64,000 nt of DNA, taken from NCBI GenBank assembly GCA_030704615.1, contig CM060731.1, positions 92,360,756 through 92,424,755 of the forward strand. Reading direction: 5' to 3'. Positions 43,166-55,729 of the stretch are shown one piece after another (within the stretch, counting starts at the first letter, position 1; every line of letters begins with the position of its first letter). This DNA comes from Takakia lepidozioides. Its lineage: Eukaryota; Streptophyta; Takakiopsida; Takakiales; Takakiaceae. The notes under the pieces were generated by a model, which ran no database searches, was not told the DNA's origin, and saw only the letters and a list, made by a program, of their open reading frames with translations. The translations under genes and the position numbers were made by a program.

Positions 43166-43624
43166 AGTTTCAAGCTATAGCATTGATGGTCTGTCCGTCG
43201 AGACGCCCGTTACTCAGAACGACGCCGCCTCTTGCGCTTAATTTCCCTCCAATTTCTTGATCCTTTCTCTGGCTTTCTATTGGCTGTAACCGCTGTGACT
43301 GGATTTTAGATTTCATTTTCTTTAGTGGACTTTCCCTGCTGGATAGTCCACTAGGATCACACATGTGACAAGAATTTCGCTTTTCTGTACTTGCCGTTTG
43401 TTCCGTTCCCTTTTTCCGTATTCATTAATGGGCCGCCTTTCATCCATTTTGACGGCCGTTCTTGTCCTCTTTCTTTATGACACCTGTTCTTGCACTTCCT
43501 TCTCAGCTGTGTGTCGCGCCCTGACTTCCACGTGTCTATTTTTAAACTGGTTTCCGTCTTTTCTTCCGTCAGCCATTTTCCTGAAGTTATTATGCGTCCA
43601 CCTGTCACTGATTCTATGGATCGT

Positions 43625-43835
43625 GTAACCTAGTAGGCTGTGTTGAGCTGTGACAGGCTGTGTCATACTGTGGTACGCTGTGATAGGCTGTGTCACTCGT
43701 GATGGGCTGTGATAGCTGTGTCGCCTTAATGGCTGTGATAGGCTGTGTTTTGCCTTGATGGGCTGTGTAGGCTGTGTCTCGTGATGGGCTGATAGGCTGT
43801 GTTTTGTCTTGATGGGCTGTGATAGGCTGTGTCAC
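43625..43835 (-). repeat. Decapeptide-coding repeat of copy D
   Basis: The same 30-bp higher-order repeat as in copy A, with several short deletions. Confidence 0.75.
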
Positions 43836-43849
43836 GTTGTTTTGCCCGC

Positions 43850-45279
43850 CCTGGTCATATATGCTCGGCCTAGCGACAAGTGCTCCATACTCCGTTCGTA
43901 ACACTGGTGCAGCCCGTGACTGCTGCTTGCGTTTCAACATGCAAATCATGCTGCAAGGGTTTGTCATGGATACCACTGTACCCTTCAACTTATTTGCATT
44001 GACTCTTCCCAGCATTTCTTTGTTAATGGTTTGTAACATGGCGGTGTTGTTATCATACATCTTTTGTATGACATAAGGTCCTTTCCATGTGATTTAAGCT
44101 TAGAAGCTTGAATCTTTCCTTTCTTCTGCAACCATAGAACCAAATCCCCTCCGTCTTAAAAGTCTTTAACTTGCCTTCATCAAACTGTTCCTTTCTCTTC
44201 ATCTGAATTCTGGTCATATTATCAGCTGCATCAGCACGTACTTCTTCCACATGGTATAATTCATGTTTCCTGACCTTGATGGGTCTTGCAATTCCATTCT
44301 TTTTCCCCACTCCGTTCTCATGGTAGGTAACAGGAATTCCACTGGAAGTAAGGCTTCCATACCATAAACTAATTGGAATGGTGTATACTTAGTGGTGACT
44401 TTATATGAAGTCCTGTATGACCACAAAGCTGTCAGCAGCTTTGTATCCCAATCCGTTCTGTTTGCATTGACTATCTTAGCCAAGATAGTACATAGTATTT
44501 TGTTGGTAGCCTCTGCCTGCCCATTACCCTGTGGGTAATATGTTGTACTCTTTCTATGCACAATCATAAACTCTTTAGTCAACAACTCAATGGTCTCATT
44601 CATGAAGTGACTTCCTTGATCACTGATAAATTCTAAGGGACAGCCAAATCGTGTAAGTATGTTCTCGTACAGGAACCTTGCTGTGGACTTGGCTGTGTTG
44701 TCCCTCAAAGCTTTAGCTTCCACCACTTTGTAGTATAATCAGTGGCTGTAATTATGTACCTGTTTCGTGTATTCTTGGATGGTGGGTTAATTGGTCCAAC
44801 AAAGTCTAGTCCCCATTTCTGAAATGGTTCCGTAGGCATTGTAGGATGCAAGGCCATCCTTCCAGATCTCTGCAAAGGTCCTAGCCTCTGACATTCATCA
44901 CACTTCTCTGACAATACTCGTGTACATCTTTGAACAAAGTAGGCCACCAGTATCCTGCGAGTAGTATCTTTCTACTGGTAGTCTCTTCTCCAAAATGACC
45001 TCCAGCCACTCCTTTATGAACTTCCTCCAAAACTTTATTTACTTCATGGTGGTACAAGCATCGTTTTAGTACTCCATCAGGTCCTAACTTATACATTCTG
45101 CTTCCTACCATAGTATAAGGTAAAGCTTTGATAGCGATTCTCTTCCTCTGCTCCTTACCATAACTAGGTGGGCACTGACCATGAGCAAGGTAGTATCTGA
45201 TTGGCCACTGCCAATCTAACCAGTCATCTGCACTTCCCTGCACCTCCACTGCAAAGACTCGCATCTGGTAATTGATCAT
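43850..45279 (-). pseudogene. int: Integrase of copy D
   Basis: Pieces 45,279-44,881 (linker and zinc domain), 44,947-44,705 (core start) and 44,726-44,214 (core with SDQGSHF and GQAEATNK), then the C-terminal domain. The frames break near 44,900, 44,720, 44,280, 44,150 and 44,090. All catalytic residues are readable. Confidence 0.85.
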
Positions 45280-48200
45280 CTATTCCTGTGGCTGTTCTCC
45301 TGTTGATAATCGTGACAAATGATCCGCCACAAGATGCAGTCTCCCAGGCTTGTAAACAACCTCGAACTCAAACTCGTGCAAGATTATCAACCATCTTGCT
45401 ATTCTTCCGCTTATCAGAGGTTTTTTACCAGGTATATCAGAGCCTGGTGATCCACATAGAACATAAACTTCTTGCCCAACAGGTAATGCCTGAATTTCTT
45501 CACTGCATAGATCATTGCCAATGCTTCTCTTTCCGTTGTGCTATAGTTCCTCTCAGCACTGTTCATCAACCGGCTAGCATAGTACACAGGTGAATCTATA
45601 TTCCCTGTAACATTCTGGGCTAACACCGCTCCCAACGCTTCTCCTGATGCATCGCAGTGAACATGGAATACTACACATGCCAGTGAGGGTTAATCAGCAC
45701 AGGTGTAGTTGTTACTGACAGTGTAAGTTCCTCAAATGCCTGTTGACATTCAGCTGTCCAGGCAAACACTGCATCTTTCTTCAGTAGTTTGCTCAATGGT
45801 GCTGCTATTTGTGCATACCTTTTGACAAATCTCCTGTAATAACTGGTTTGCCCAAGGAATCTCCGTAGACTTTTAACATTCACTGGTGGTGGAGAGGCTT
45901 TAATGGACTCTGTCTTTCTGGGATCCACAAGGAGTCCCTTCTTACACACAATGTGTCCCAGAAGCACCCCTGAGTTCACACAGAAAGTACACTTCTCTGG
46001 ATTCAGGCCCAGACCTCTCATCCTGCATCTGGCCAAACATAACTCCAATTTATGCAAGTGCTCATTCTTAGAGCTGTACACACTGAAATCATCCAAGAAT
46101 ACCTGCATGAAATCATCCAGATACTCATGAAAAGATTCACTTATCACTCTCTGAAAGGTCGCTGGTGCATTACAAAGTCCAAAGGGCATGACTTTGTATG
46201 CATAAGCCCCCCAGTCTGTGATGAAAGCTGTTTTCCCTTGGTCTTCTTCTGCCACTTGCACTTGATTATAACCACTGAAGCCATCCATGAATGAGTACAT
46301 CTCATGGCCTGCCACAGTGTCTAATACTGCTTCTGTGAATGGCAAAGGGAAAGGATCTTTCTTCGTACAAGCATTCAGCTTCTTATAGTTCACACATACT
46401 CTTAGTTTGCCATTCTTCTTGGGACTATAACAATGGGTGACAACCAAGTTGTATACTCTATTGGGTATATAAACTTAGCCTCAGCCAACTTCTTTATCTC
46501 TTCTCCAACCTTCTGTGCGTAGTTGGGATTCATTCTATACCTCGCCTGCTTGATTGGTACTGACCCTGGTTCCAGTTCAATCTTATGCTGACAGACTTCA
46601 GGTGGTATCCCTTTTAGATCCTCATAGCTCCAAGCAAATACATCTCTGTATTTGATGAACAAGCTTTTAGCTTCTTCGAAGAATTCCGGCTCCAAATCAG
46701 CTCCTACTTTCACCATCCTCGGTTCCTCTTTAGTTCCCACATTTACTTCTCTCACCTGCTCATCAGCTGTGATTGTCCAACCAGTCACCACTTCATCCTG
46801 TAAGCTCACAGTGGCTGGTTCTTCTAGGATTTCCATTTCTCCTTCTCTTTCTTCATAGAAATGTGATGGGTAAATGCTGGTTTCCTCTCTCAGTTGGTGT
46901 TGCTGTCACTACACCACAGCAGATACCTCTCAAACAACTTAGGCTTTCCAGCCGCATCTCTGCAACCTGCTCCCACTCTGGGTGTGCAGCAAATAGGGTA
47001 GCTTCCTGCTCCTCATCCAGTCCTCCTTTCCAGTCATACTCTCTGACTCCTCGAGGTCTTCTTGTAGCAGGTAATCTACTAGATTTCTTTGTGGTAATTT
47101 GTATCTCGTGTATCCCATTATGCACGGTTAGTAACTGAGAATTCCAGTCATGGAATACCCTGGCCTGTTTCAGCCACGACGTCCCAATAATAAGGAGTAA
47201 GCCTCCATGACTTCATCTTCTTAACACAGTTACTGTGATCATAAAGATCATCTTCTGTATCTGTATCTTAACTCCTCTTATTAATCCCAATGGCTGTACA
47301 CTTCTTTGATCTGCCATTGTTACTGTAAATGGGGCTGGTTTCATGTTACTTAGACCAAGCTTCTTCCTTAATTGGTCTGTCATGATATTTACTCCAGAAC
47401 CTCCATCTATCAGTACATCAGTTAGTTCTGTGCTTCCAATTCTCAATTGGATTACTGGCATAGAATCATCAAAGTCCATGACTGTTTCTCGCCCTTCCGG
47501 CTTCACATTATAACTGGTCACCTTGCTGTTCAGGTCTGTGTTTCCTGTCTCCTGGGCAATTCGATTGATTGCTTGATACAGCCTGTGCCTACAATAAGGT
47601 GCCACAGCTAATAGCTGTCCAATGGTAATTTCTGCTTTGGTCTGGCATATTACTTCAGCCAAAGTCTCTTCATTACTTACTTTGCATGTCTGCATCTTCT
47701 TTCTTTCCTTTCATCCTCACTCCCTTCTTCTTCTCCATCAGAATCAGAGGAATCTGCCACAGGAATATCAGTACTCTTCTGCATTTCCCTTATGTATCTG
47801 CCACTTCTTTGTGCAGTTCCTTCTCATCTCTCCCAAGTCTCTTCATCTTCATCTCAGGCATATCATTGCCACCTTCATTATCATCTTCTTCCTCTACTAC
47901 TGGAGGTATTAGTTTGGCTTTACTTCTTGTTACTATCATTGTACTTACTTCTGGTACAACACATGGCCTAACCATGTGAGCTGCCACCACTGGGTTCACA
48001 GGAGCTCTCATCTCATTCTGGTGTCTTATCCAGAATGCACAGGCTGCCGCTGCATGGTTCCTTCGCCCTTGGTCTGTTCTTGGATTATTTCTATAATCCT
48101 GATTCCCGGGCTGGTAATTCCCCCCTGGATTACCCTGATAGTTGCCTCTGGAATTTCCTTGGTAATTCCCTCTTGAATTACCTCTCCCTTCCATGCCATT

Positions 48201-49933
48201 GTTATAACCACCAGACCTACCATAGTGGTCCTGATCATTGTTCTTCTTGGCTGGGGCTGCACCTGATGCACCCTTACTTGCCTAGGTTCTCTTGCAGCTG
48301 TCCTTCTGTTGTAGTAACAATTCTCAGTAGAATGGTTATCCATTTTACAGATAGTACAGTGTTTCTCCTTCATGTGGCATTCTGTGGTGGTATGGCCTTC
48401 ATTCTGGCACTTTGCACACCATACACCCTTCCTCCAATGTGTTGCAGCCTCTGTGGCATACTTCTTCAAGATTTCTTCCAATTTTTTTCATAGTTATCCC
48501 TCTTCAACTTCTCCTTTCTCTTACTCTTCTTTTTAGTTCTTGCTCTTCTTCTTCATCTGACTCATCCTCAGAGTCCTCATCATCCCTTTCTCTCTCCTGA
48601 GCATTCCCAATTGCTCAATTCTGTTTGCAGTTTCAAATGCCTCCTCCACTGTATTATGGGGTAACATATCCACTTTCTTTTGCAACTCTGGTCTTAGTCC
48701 ACTCACAAACCAAGTCTTCTGTAAACCGGGTGCTGGTACTGCAGCCAGCTTTTTCATCATCAATTCCATCTTTTCCATATACTCCAACAGTTTCATGCTT
48801 CTTTGCTTTAACTGTTGTAAACTTCCATACACTTCATCCTCAGTTTTACTTGTCCTGAACCTATTTCGAAATGTTGTATTCAAGCCATTCCAGGTTAGGA
48901 AATGATTATCAGGGAATCTTGCATACCATTCACTTGCTTTCTTGATAAGTGAACAAGGAAACAATCTCATCTTGGCATCATCGCCATTCTCATTGTTCAC
49001 TATACACATGTGCTCAAATTGGCTAATGTGTACATCGGGATCCCTTTTCCTGAATATATTGGAAAGGGTGGTTTTGCCCGTGTTGGTTGTAACGCCATCT
49101 GTGGCCCTACCTTCTGCCCACTGACAGGTGCTGGCACCCTTGCTGGTGCTGGTCCTTTGGACCTGTTGTTTTTGTGGTGGATCTTCCACCAAGTGGTGGC
49201 CCTTGAGCACTCCCTGCTTCCGGCCCCACGATATTCACAGTATTCCCAGCTTCAGTTGCACTACTTCCCACACTCCCTGTCCCCCCAGAGCCAGATCCAG
49301 GCAGCCCGCCTGATCCCCCTGAGCCGACACCTTCGTTTGGCCTGTGATCCAAGTGCTCCACTTGATCCAGGTCCAACGGGTTGGGATGTCCTGGTTGTAG
49401 TCTCAACCTCAGCTGTTGGGTCTACTTCTTCATATTCTTCCTCTTCCAATTTCTTCTCTCTGTTTTCATCCTCCAAGTTCTGCCCTTGGGTTTCTTCTTC
49501 ACTCATGTAACTCAACTGTAATGGTGTTGGAGAGTCTGAACTCTCCGTTGGCTCTGCCACATCCTCTCCTCTTCTCTTCTTCACCTTCCACTTCAGAAAC
49601 TGGAGTTCCTGCTTTTGGTGTTCCATGCCAACTCTTATCAAAGATTTCTGTCAAATCTTTTATCCAGGGATGTACCTCAGATCTTTCACCTCGTGATTGA
49701 TCTTCTTCCGTACCAATTCCCTTAATCTTTCTTGCAAAGAAACAGAAGGAGTGGCATCCAACTCTAGTTCTTCTGGTATGGTGATGTACTCTTTGATCTT
49801 AATGGTGTGAGAGGTCCAGATGATTCCCCTATGTCTATTCCTCTCTCCCAAAGATATGGATAATTAGCTTTCAGATAGCTTTCTCTTTTTGCTGAATATC
49901 TCTGTCGCGTCTAGCTTCTCTTTCATCACTCAT
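45280..49933 (-). pseudogene. gag-pol: Gag-protease-RT-RNase H of copy D
   Basis: Starts MSDERE at 49,933. Gag is frameshifted at several points; zinc knuckles one and two are near 48,420-48,320, and the third is deleted to AAAACAF near 48,040. Protease LIDGGSGVNIM lies near 47,410-47,380 and RT within 46,836-45,671, with FLDD intact near 46,100 (VFLDDFSVY). RNase H is 45,635-45,300. Stretches 46,447-45,671 (258 codons) and 47,695-47,213 are open. Confidence 0.85.
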
Positions 49934-49954
49934 GTCCCATGTCTTTCATTTCTT

Positions 49955-50651
49955 TTAATGTGGCAATAACCAAAACTCTCTTCTGTAATATCTCTCGTAT
50001 ATGCCTGGGTTTCTTTCAAGCTTCAATGCACCCTTGGCTATACTTGAAGTCTCCGTTACCATATAACCATATGGCAAACAAGTCTGGAAAGCTGTTCTTG
50101 GTGTGAGTTTGATCCACAAAATATCCTTTGGAATCCAATTCTTTACCAGTACAAGCTCTTCATGCATATGAGTATAAACATTCACTTTTCTTTCCTCCCA
50201 GCCTTCAAACTCTACTCGCTTAATGGATAGCAATGCTATCACATAAACCAATGTTGGTAACCAACGTGCTCTTCCTCTACAGGCTACCTGATAAATCTTT
50301 ATCACTCCTTTCTCCAGACCCCATTCCGGATCAGCATCATGCACTCGCTTAAGAATATTTTCTTTACAACCGTCTGGCAATTCCAAGAACCTTTGAAAGA
50401 ATTGTTTGGACAATCTTTCTTCCTTCGTTCCACAAGGAATTTGATTCACTTCAAATTCTTTAATGGTCCAACCACCATGATCCCACCAGATGCCTGTCAC
50501 ATCTGGTTGTTCATGACTCAGTTCCCCAGTATGGTCGCCAAATGTCGCGCGGCTTTTACTCACCCCATCCCTTCGCTATCCGAGGCGGAAACTCCAAGAT
50601 AGAAGAGTTGGAAATCTCTAAGTACTCAGCCCGCGCAGAACAATCAGTCAT
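49955..50651 (-). pseudogene. ORF0 of copy D
   Basis: ATG at 50,651 inside the LTR. An extra G in GGGATGGGG near the LTR end shifts the frame; from 50,563 the 202-codon frame is open and almost identical to copy A to its end WLLPH. Confidence 0.8.
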
Positions 50652-51591
50652 GACCTATAGCTAGTGTATCATGGGGGTGTTTCCTATTTGTTTCCCTTTT
50701 GGCATTCATGTTAGCTACCTTACCATTGATAATTAAGTATCAGTTTGCTTTATCAATCTATTGGATTCCATCAACTCATCCATTCATTTCACAGCTTCAC
50801 TCAGATCTCTCTATACAGTGTGATTGTATCATATAAGTATCCGATTATGATTTATCAGGTATCAGGCCGAAGCCATTGTGTCTCTAATCTGCTCTACAAT
50901 ATCACACACACAGCTTGCATATAACAAGCATCTACTCATCATCTCTTCATCTTCGCTTCCGTTCTTCATCTCTGCCCGATCCCCTCTCCTGCATGACCAA
51001 GAAGTCCTCCCCCACCAGTGCCTCCAAGAATAATCCCCCCCCAAAAAGCCCCTACTCAGTCCTTGCTTCTCCCTTTATCTTCCTACCCGTGCTCTAACCG
51101 TTTCCCTCACTAACCGTCGTCCGTGAATTAACATGTTCCATTTGCAGGTGTTGTTCCCCACAGTCGTTCCCTGTCCTGCTCTCTGTTCCCTATGATCGTG
51201 ACAGCTGTGTCAAGCTGTGACTGGCTGTGTGAAACTGTGATGGGCTGTGACTGGCTGTGCGACGATGTTTGTTTGGGCTGTGTCGGGCTGTGACTGGCTG
51301 TGTGGCTGTGTCGGCTGTGACGGGCTGTGTTGGCTGTGATGGCTGTGACGAGCTGTGTTGACTGTGTCTGGCTGTGTCGGCTGTGACGACTGTGACGGCT
51401 GTGACGGGCTGTGTTGGCTGTGTCGGCTGTGACGACTGTGACGGCTGTGTTGGCTGTGACGTGCTGTGTAACCCCCCTTTACAGTACGCTGCTGTCACCC
51501 CTAAGGCTCATGTTGGTCTCAGTCTGTGCAAAAATTAAGGGTACCCTACAGATCCCGTATAAGTGTCTAAGTCCCAGACAGTCCTCTAACA
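50543..51591 (-). repeat. 5' LTR of copy D
   Basis: Minus strand TGTTAGAGGACTG to GCGCGACA, then the PBS at 50,541-50,524. The longest LTR of the set (1,049 bp), mainly through a longer decamer array (51,200-51,470). Confidence 0.88.
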
Positions 51592-51592
51592 G

Positions 51593-52055
51593 CCAGGCTT
51601 ACGCATGCATTGCAAATGCAATCATACGTGATGTGGTCGGGCTTGACCCCTTCTGCCATCATTTGATCGTAGGTCTCTAAAGCCTCATTCCCGCGGCCTT
51701 TTTGTGCATACCCCGTAAGCATCGTTCAGCCCTGTTGCAAACTCCCTTCACATCCTCGATGAACCCCGATTTCGCATACATGTCCACGAGGGTGATATTG
51801 CATACTTAAACGAATGTGACCCGGTCCGGCTTCACCCTTCCCGCATTATTTGCTCATACGTCTCCGAAGCCTCTATACCACGCCCCCACTGTGCATATCC
51901 TCGCCCTCCCTACATCATTTGCTTAAGAATAAGCTCAAGAAAGCTGCATCAGTGCTCAAGAATAGGTCGCAAAGCCTCAACCCCACGCCCCTGCATTGCA
52001 TATCCTGCAATCATCCCGTTCCATGATATAAGTTCTCCCTTCTTCGGCTCGATAC
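51593..52055 (-). pseudogene. Pentatricopeptide-repeat (PPR) gene fragment
   Basis: On the minus strand it shows typical plant PPR repeats: SWNGMIAGYAMQGRGVEAL near 52,015-51,960; a middle piece ending NTLVDMYAKSG-like (VDMYAKSGFIEDV) near 51,790-51,750; and GYAQKGRGNEALETYDQMM then KPDHITY near 51,710-51,620. PPR proteins bind organellar RNA. Frame changes between repeats show that it is dead or badly damaged. It ends where the LTR of copy D starts, in the same orientation, so the retrotransposon cut the gene or gene fragment. Confidence 0.75.
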
Positions 52056-52269
52056 TACGAAAATATATGGTAGCGCGGGAGACAAAAAGAGGCTAAGTCC
52101 CAGCCCTCTGTGTTCACGGCTGAACGTGGCCAACCCTCAAGCAATTTTTTGAATTTTTTAAACTTTTTGCACTTTGTGTCATTCCATTGACACAAATGCT
52201 TTGTTAAAGATAGATGGATGAGGTCATCCAATGGATGAACCCATTCATGTATATGCCTTAAGATGCGAC
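52056..52269. other. Spacer between PPR fragment and CACTA repeats
   Basis: AT-rich, no coding signal. One end of the CACTA element may lie here, but no CACTA terminal inverted repeat is recognisable. Confidence 0.3.
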
Positions 52270-52612
52270 GTGTAGTGATATAGTCACTTAAACATAGCTG
52301 TGAAACTTACTGTAGTCATGTAGTCATAAGCTTCTATGGCATGTCATCAATGTGTAGTAGTGGTGTAGTCATTTAGTCATAAACTTATATGACACGTGTC
52401 TGACGTGTAGTATTGTGTATGACTACTAGTTATATAAACCAAGCATGTGTTCTTGGTCAACAATGTTTGACCACAGTTCCTAGTCATGTAGTAACATGTA
52501 TGACTTCATTAGATTAAAATACATTAAAATGCGCCCAACAATGGGTTTCATCACTACGTAGTCACATATATAGTCATGGTTACCTGCAAGGTTTATATTA
52601 CTCGTAGTCATA
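52270..52612 (-). repeat. TAGTCA-rich subterminal repeats
   Basis: About a dozen TAGTCAT/TAGTCAC motifs in both orientations (for example at 52,286, 52,313, 52,321, 52,363, 52,371, 52,477, 52,559, 52,572 and 52,606) directly downstream of the transposase fragment. CACTA elements typically carry such short repeated transposase-binding motifs next to their ends. Confidence 0.6.
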
Positions 52613-54567
52613 AAAACGACAATCTATACTAGTGATATCTGAAACCACCTCACCTTTTGCAATGGTGTCCTCAACTTCAGTCCAAAGCCAATGGAGGAAT
52701 GAACTTAGAGGCTGCAATTCCATGGGCAAATCTTGTGAAAAAACATTCATATGTCGGCCCCTTGCTCGTGGAGCACGTATAGTTGCCCTTGCATGGTTCC
52801 GCCTCCACTCAACCGTCTTCTCCTGTCGTTGCTGAACAAGGTTATGGTATCTTGTCTCCCACTCATGTATAGATGGGGTGTTCTTTAGTATGAAGTCATG
52901 CGCTTGCTCAATCACCAAGGTCGGCAATTTTACCCTCTTCGATTTTTTGGGCAAAACGATGTCCTTGGTTCGTGCATCCTCATCTTCCTTCCACATCCGA
53001 GGGGCTTCCTCATCCACCCTTGCCATGTACTCCATGCAATAGAAAATAGCTTCTTGCAACGTATACCTCTCCGCCATGCTACCCTCCGGGTGCGCCATTT
53101 GTCTTACAAAGGCTTTCAAAGTCTTCATATAACGCTCAAGGAAGTACATCCACCGAGAATGAATGGGTGCGGCAATCGAAGCCTCTTCCACTAAGTGCAC
53201 TACCAAGTGCACTTGGATGTCAAAGAAGAAGGGATGAAGGTTCCTCTCTAAACATTACACATACCTCCCCGCCCTCCTCTTCATGCATGGAAAATCCGCT
53301 TCCTCCAACTCTTGGAGCAATCCACCAGAACAAAAGCTCCCAATCTGTATATTGTCTTGCAAACCTCGGGAGTCAATGTCCCACGTACTACAATGGGCAA
53401 GATGTGTTGCAATATATTGTAGTCCGGGAGATTTCAAACCATGGACAGTGTCTTTGCTGAATTTTGTACGGAGGGATGATCCATACCCGGTTGGTGTCCG
53501 GATAGCACCTATGGTGGCTCTCACCTTGTTGTATTCCTCCTTTGTCCATTGCCAAGGTGCGCACCTATACTTCCAGCATACAACACCCTTTGGGTCCACA
53601 CCATTTTGTTCGGCCCATAGATGGCGCATGCGACCCTGCTCCTCAGCTCCTTCTAACACCGAGAGAATCTCCTTTTGCAACCCACTCCCTTCTTGCCGGC
53701 GTGCCATGAAGACCTAAAAAAAGACAGGCAGACATTCTTTTCAATATGCATGGGATCTAGAGATGACAATCTTCAGGTCCTACATATATCCACACCCCAC
53801 AAATACTTACACAAATATTTTGACATGAAAGTGACAATGTAACTCATACAAAATGTGCAATATCACATGCATGCATAAAGATATTGATGGTGTTTTTGTG
53901 GAATATGTACTGCCCAATATGGCAACTCGTAGAAGATTGAAAGTCGCTTCATGCCGGGCACGTCCACTCCACGACCGTGCCCGCAGGACATCCTTCTATT
54001 GGTCCTCCCAAAACTGCCCGGATGGTGTCACAGGGGGGACGTACTTCCTCTTGCCATCAAACAAGTGTTTCTCTCTTCTTCTCCATCGATGGCTCATAGA
54101 AGAAACTTGCGGTAGTTGGGATACACAATCATTGTGAAGATGGCGGGAGCTATGTGCATCAAGATCATCGCCACAATGCAAGCATGCATGATACCTTTGG
54201 TACTTAGCCCGAGCAAACAGTTAGTCATGTACACATCCCCACCACATTAGCAAAGACAAAAGTTGTTATGTGCATGGCCCATAATTCCATCTACCCCACT
54301 ACGGGCACAAGACTGTCGCCGCTACTTCTCATCAATCATCCTCATCGATATTATCGGCCTTGACAAGTGAATGTACGCGGGTTCTTCATGGGGAACATAA
54401 TATACTTGGATAATCATGCATTGTCCAAAGCAAGATGTCTCTCATCTGAAAAGATTGTTCGGCCATAGGGTCAAGTGAAGCATCCAATGTCGGGACCCCC
54501 CTCCATAGCTCCTTAGGTCATCAACTAGAGGTCGCAAGTACGTGTCCAGGTTTGCCACCTGTTTTTT
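52598..54567 (-). pseudogene. CACTA (En/Spm) transposase, TNP2 to DUF4218 (broken)
   Basis: Reading down the minus strand: NLDTYLRPLVDDLRS near 54,560-54,510; FQMRDILLWTMHDYP near 54,460-54,410, which corresponds to the TNP2 MRALLLWTINDFP motif; HACLHCGDD near 54,185; HRWRRREKHLFDGKRKY near 54,090-54,040; a 150-codon frame at 53,707-53,255 with NGVDPKGVVCWKYR and IRTPTGYGSSL, GLKS; then FFFDIQVHLVVHLVEEA and RWMYFLERYMKTLKAFVR (DUF4218) in a 204-codon frame at 53,212-52,598. Frameshifts separate the parts. TNP2 is the cut-and-paste transposase of this superfamily; this copy is inactive. Confidence 0.85.
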
Positions 54568-55729
54568 CCTATGAGACATTCACATCATTGTTTCAATGCT
54601 CCACCAATATGCAAATTATACTACATAATGAATTACACGTCTTACTCCATGATTATGTCACTCATCAATCTTGCATCCAAATTGCGTCAGAGATCAGAAG
54701 ATTAATATAAAGTCCAAGGGAATAATAAGCATGAAATGGGAACACTCACCTGGTACAATGGTAGCCAACATGATATGATCTTTTTTATTGAAAGATACGG
54801 AGGGATGTTGTAATTCACCGTGGTCACCGGCCAAGTGGAATGACTACATGACTGGACAGAGAATGGTTGACCCCATCCGAGGAGAAGCCGAGGCGGACAT
54901 GTCGTGGGTCCTCAAGAGAAAAGACCACATCTCTTCAGTATGACTCCATGCTTGTGAATCTTGTGGCCCGCACACCTTTCCCGGGGGGGGGGGGGATGCT
55001 TTCGCGTGAGCGTGAGAGCGCGTGAGCCTAGGCGGGCTCACGCCACATCATCAGTTATTGCCACGTTGGCTGACGGGTCTGACGCCACGTCAGTCGACCT
55101 CGCCAGCGTGCCTGACGCCACATCACGTCATGCCACGTCATTTTCATAGGCATGGCCCTATAACCGCGGACCGAACAGGCAAATGGGGGCCTATAGCCGT
55201 GGATTGCGCATTTGGCAGATAGGGAACCATGTGTGGGCGACGAGGCGAGGTGCAGAAGAGAGTTTAGGGTTTGTTGGTGAATGTTGCAGAATGATAGTGT
55301 TTGTAGAGACTGAAATGGTTGTGGATGTATTAATGTCCAGGTCATCAGTCTACAATGGTCCTCAGATGATTTAATGCCATGCTAATGTGGTATTTTTACG
55401 TTGCTGTCATCAACGTAGAATGGTTGTGGATGAGTTTATGAGGATGAAGCAGAGCCAATGTGGATGGGACACTGCTAATATGGATGAATGGGGATGAATA
55501 GTTGTGGACAAATGTGGATGAAATATCGTGAATGGATGATAGAGTGGATGAATGTTGAGCGAGGATGTCATTCTAACATTTATGAAAACCAAGCACAATG
55601 ATCAATGTCGTTTGCACAAACATTAGAAATTGTGCCTAAAATCCGTCTTGAAGCACTTGATAAGATTTAATGAATGTATGGTATTTGGGGAAATGTAGAC
55701 AGATGACAGCAACGTAGAATAAGACAACA
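54568..55729. other. Intergenic region with simple motifs, no gene
   Basis: Contains a 14-G run (54,982-54,995) and several GCCACGTCA/GCCACATCA motifs (55,040-55,140). TTTAGGGTTT at 55,264-55,273 is telo-box-like, with a pyrimidine-rich minus-strand context as in plant 5' leaders. A TGTGGATGAAT-rich stretch lies at 55,320-55,560. No supported coding frame. Confidence 0.45.

Larger units (their letters stand above)
40211..51591 (-). mobile_element. Ty3/gypsy retrotransposon, copy D (3' end lost)
   Basis: Minus-strand element: LTR 51,591-50,543, PBS, ORF0, Gag, protease, RT, RNase H, integrase, repeat tail, extra ORF almost to its end. It is very similar to copy C and forms with it an ~10-kb inverted repeat around the chromovirus piece. 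At its 5' side it lies in a PPR-gene fragment. Confidence 0.87.

Noticed and set aside
28235-51596. Target-site duplication around the C-D block
   Set aside because: The five bases before 28,240 (GGAAT) and after 51,591 (GCCAG) do not match, so the block is not one simple insertion.
54982-54995. Element end marked by a G14 run
   Set aside because: No inverted terminus or target duplication can be paired with it; homopolymer runs also occur elsewhere in the window.
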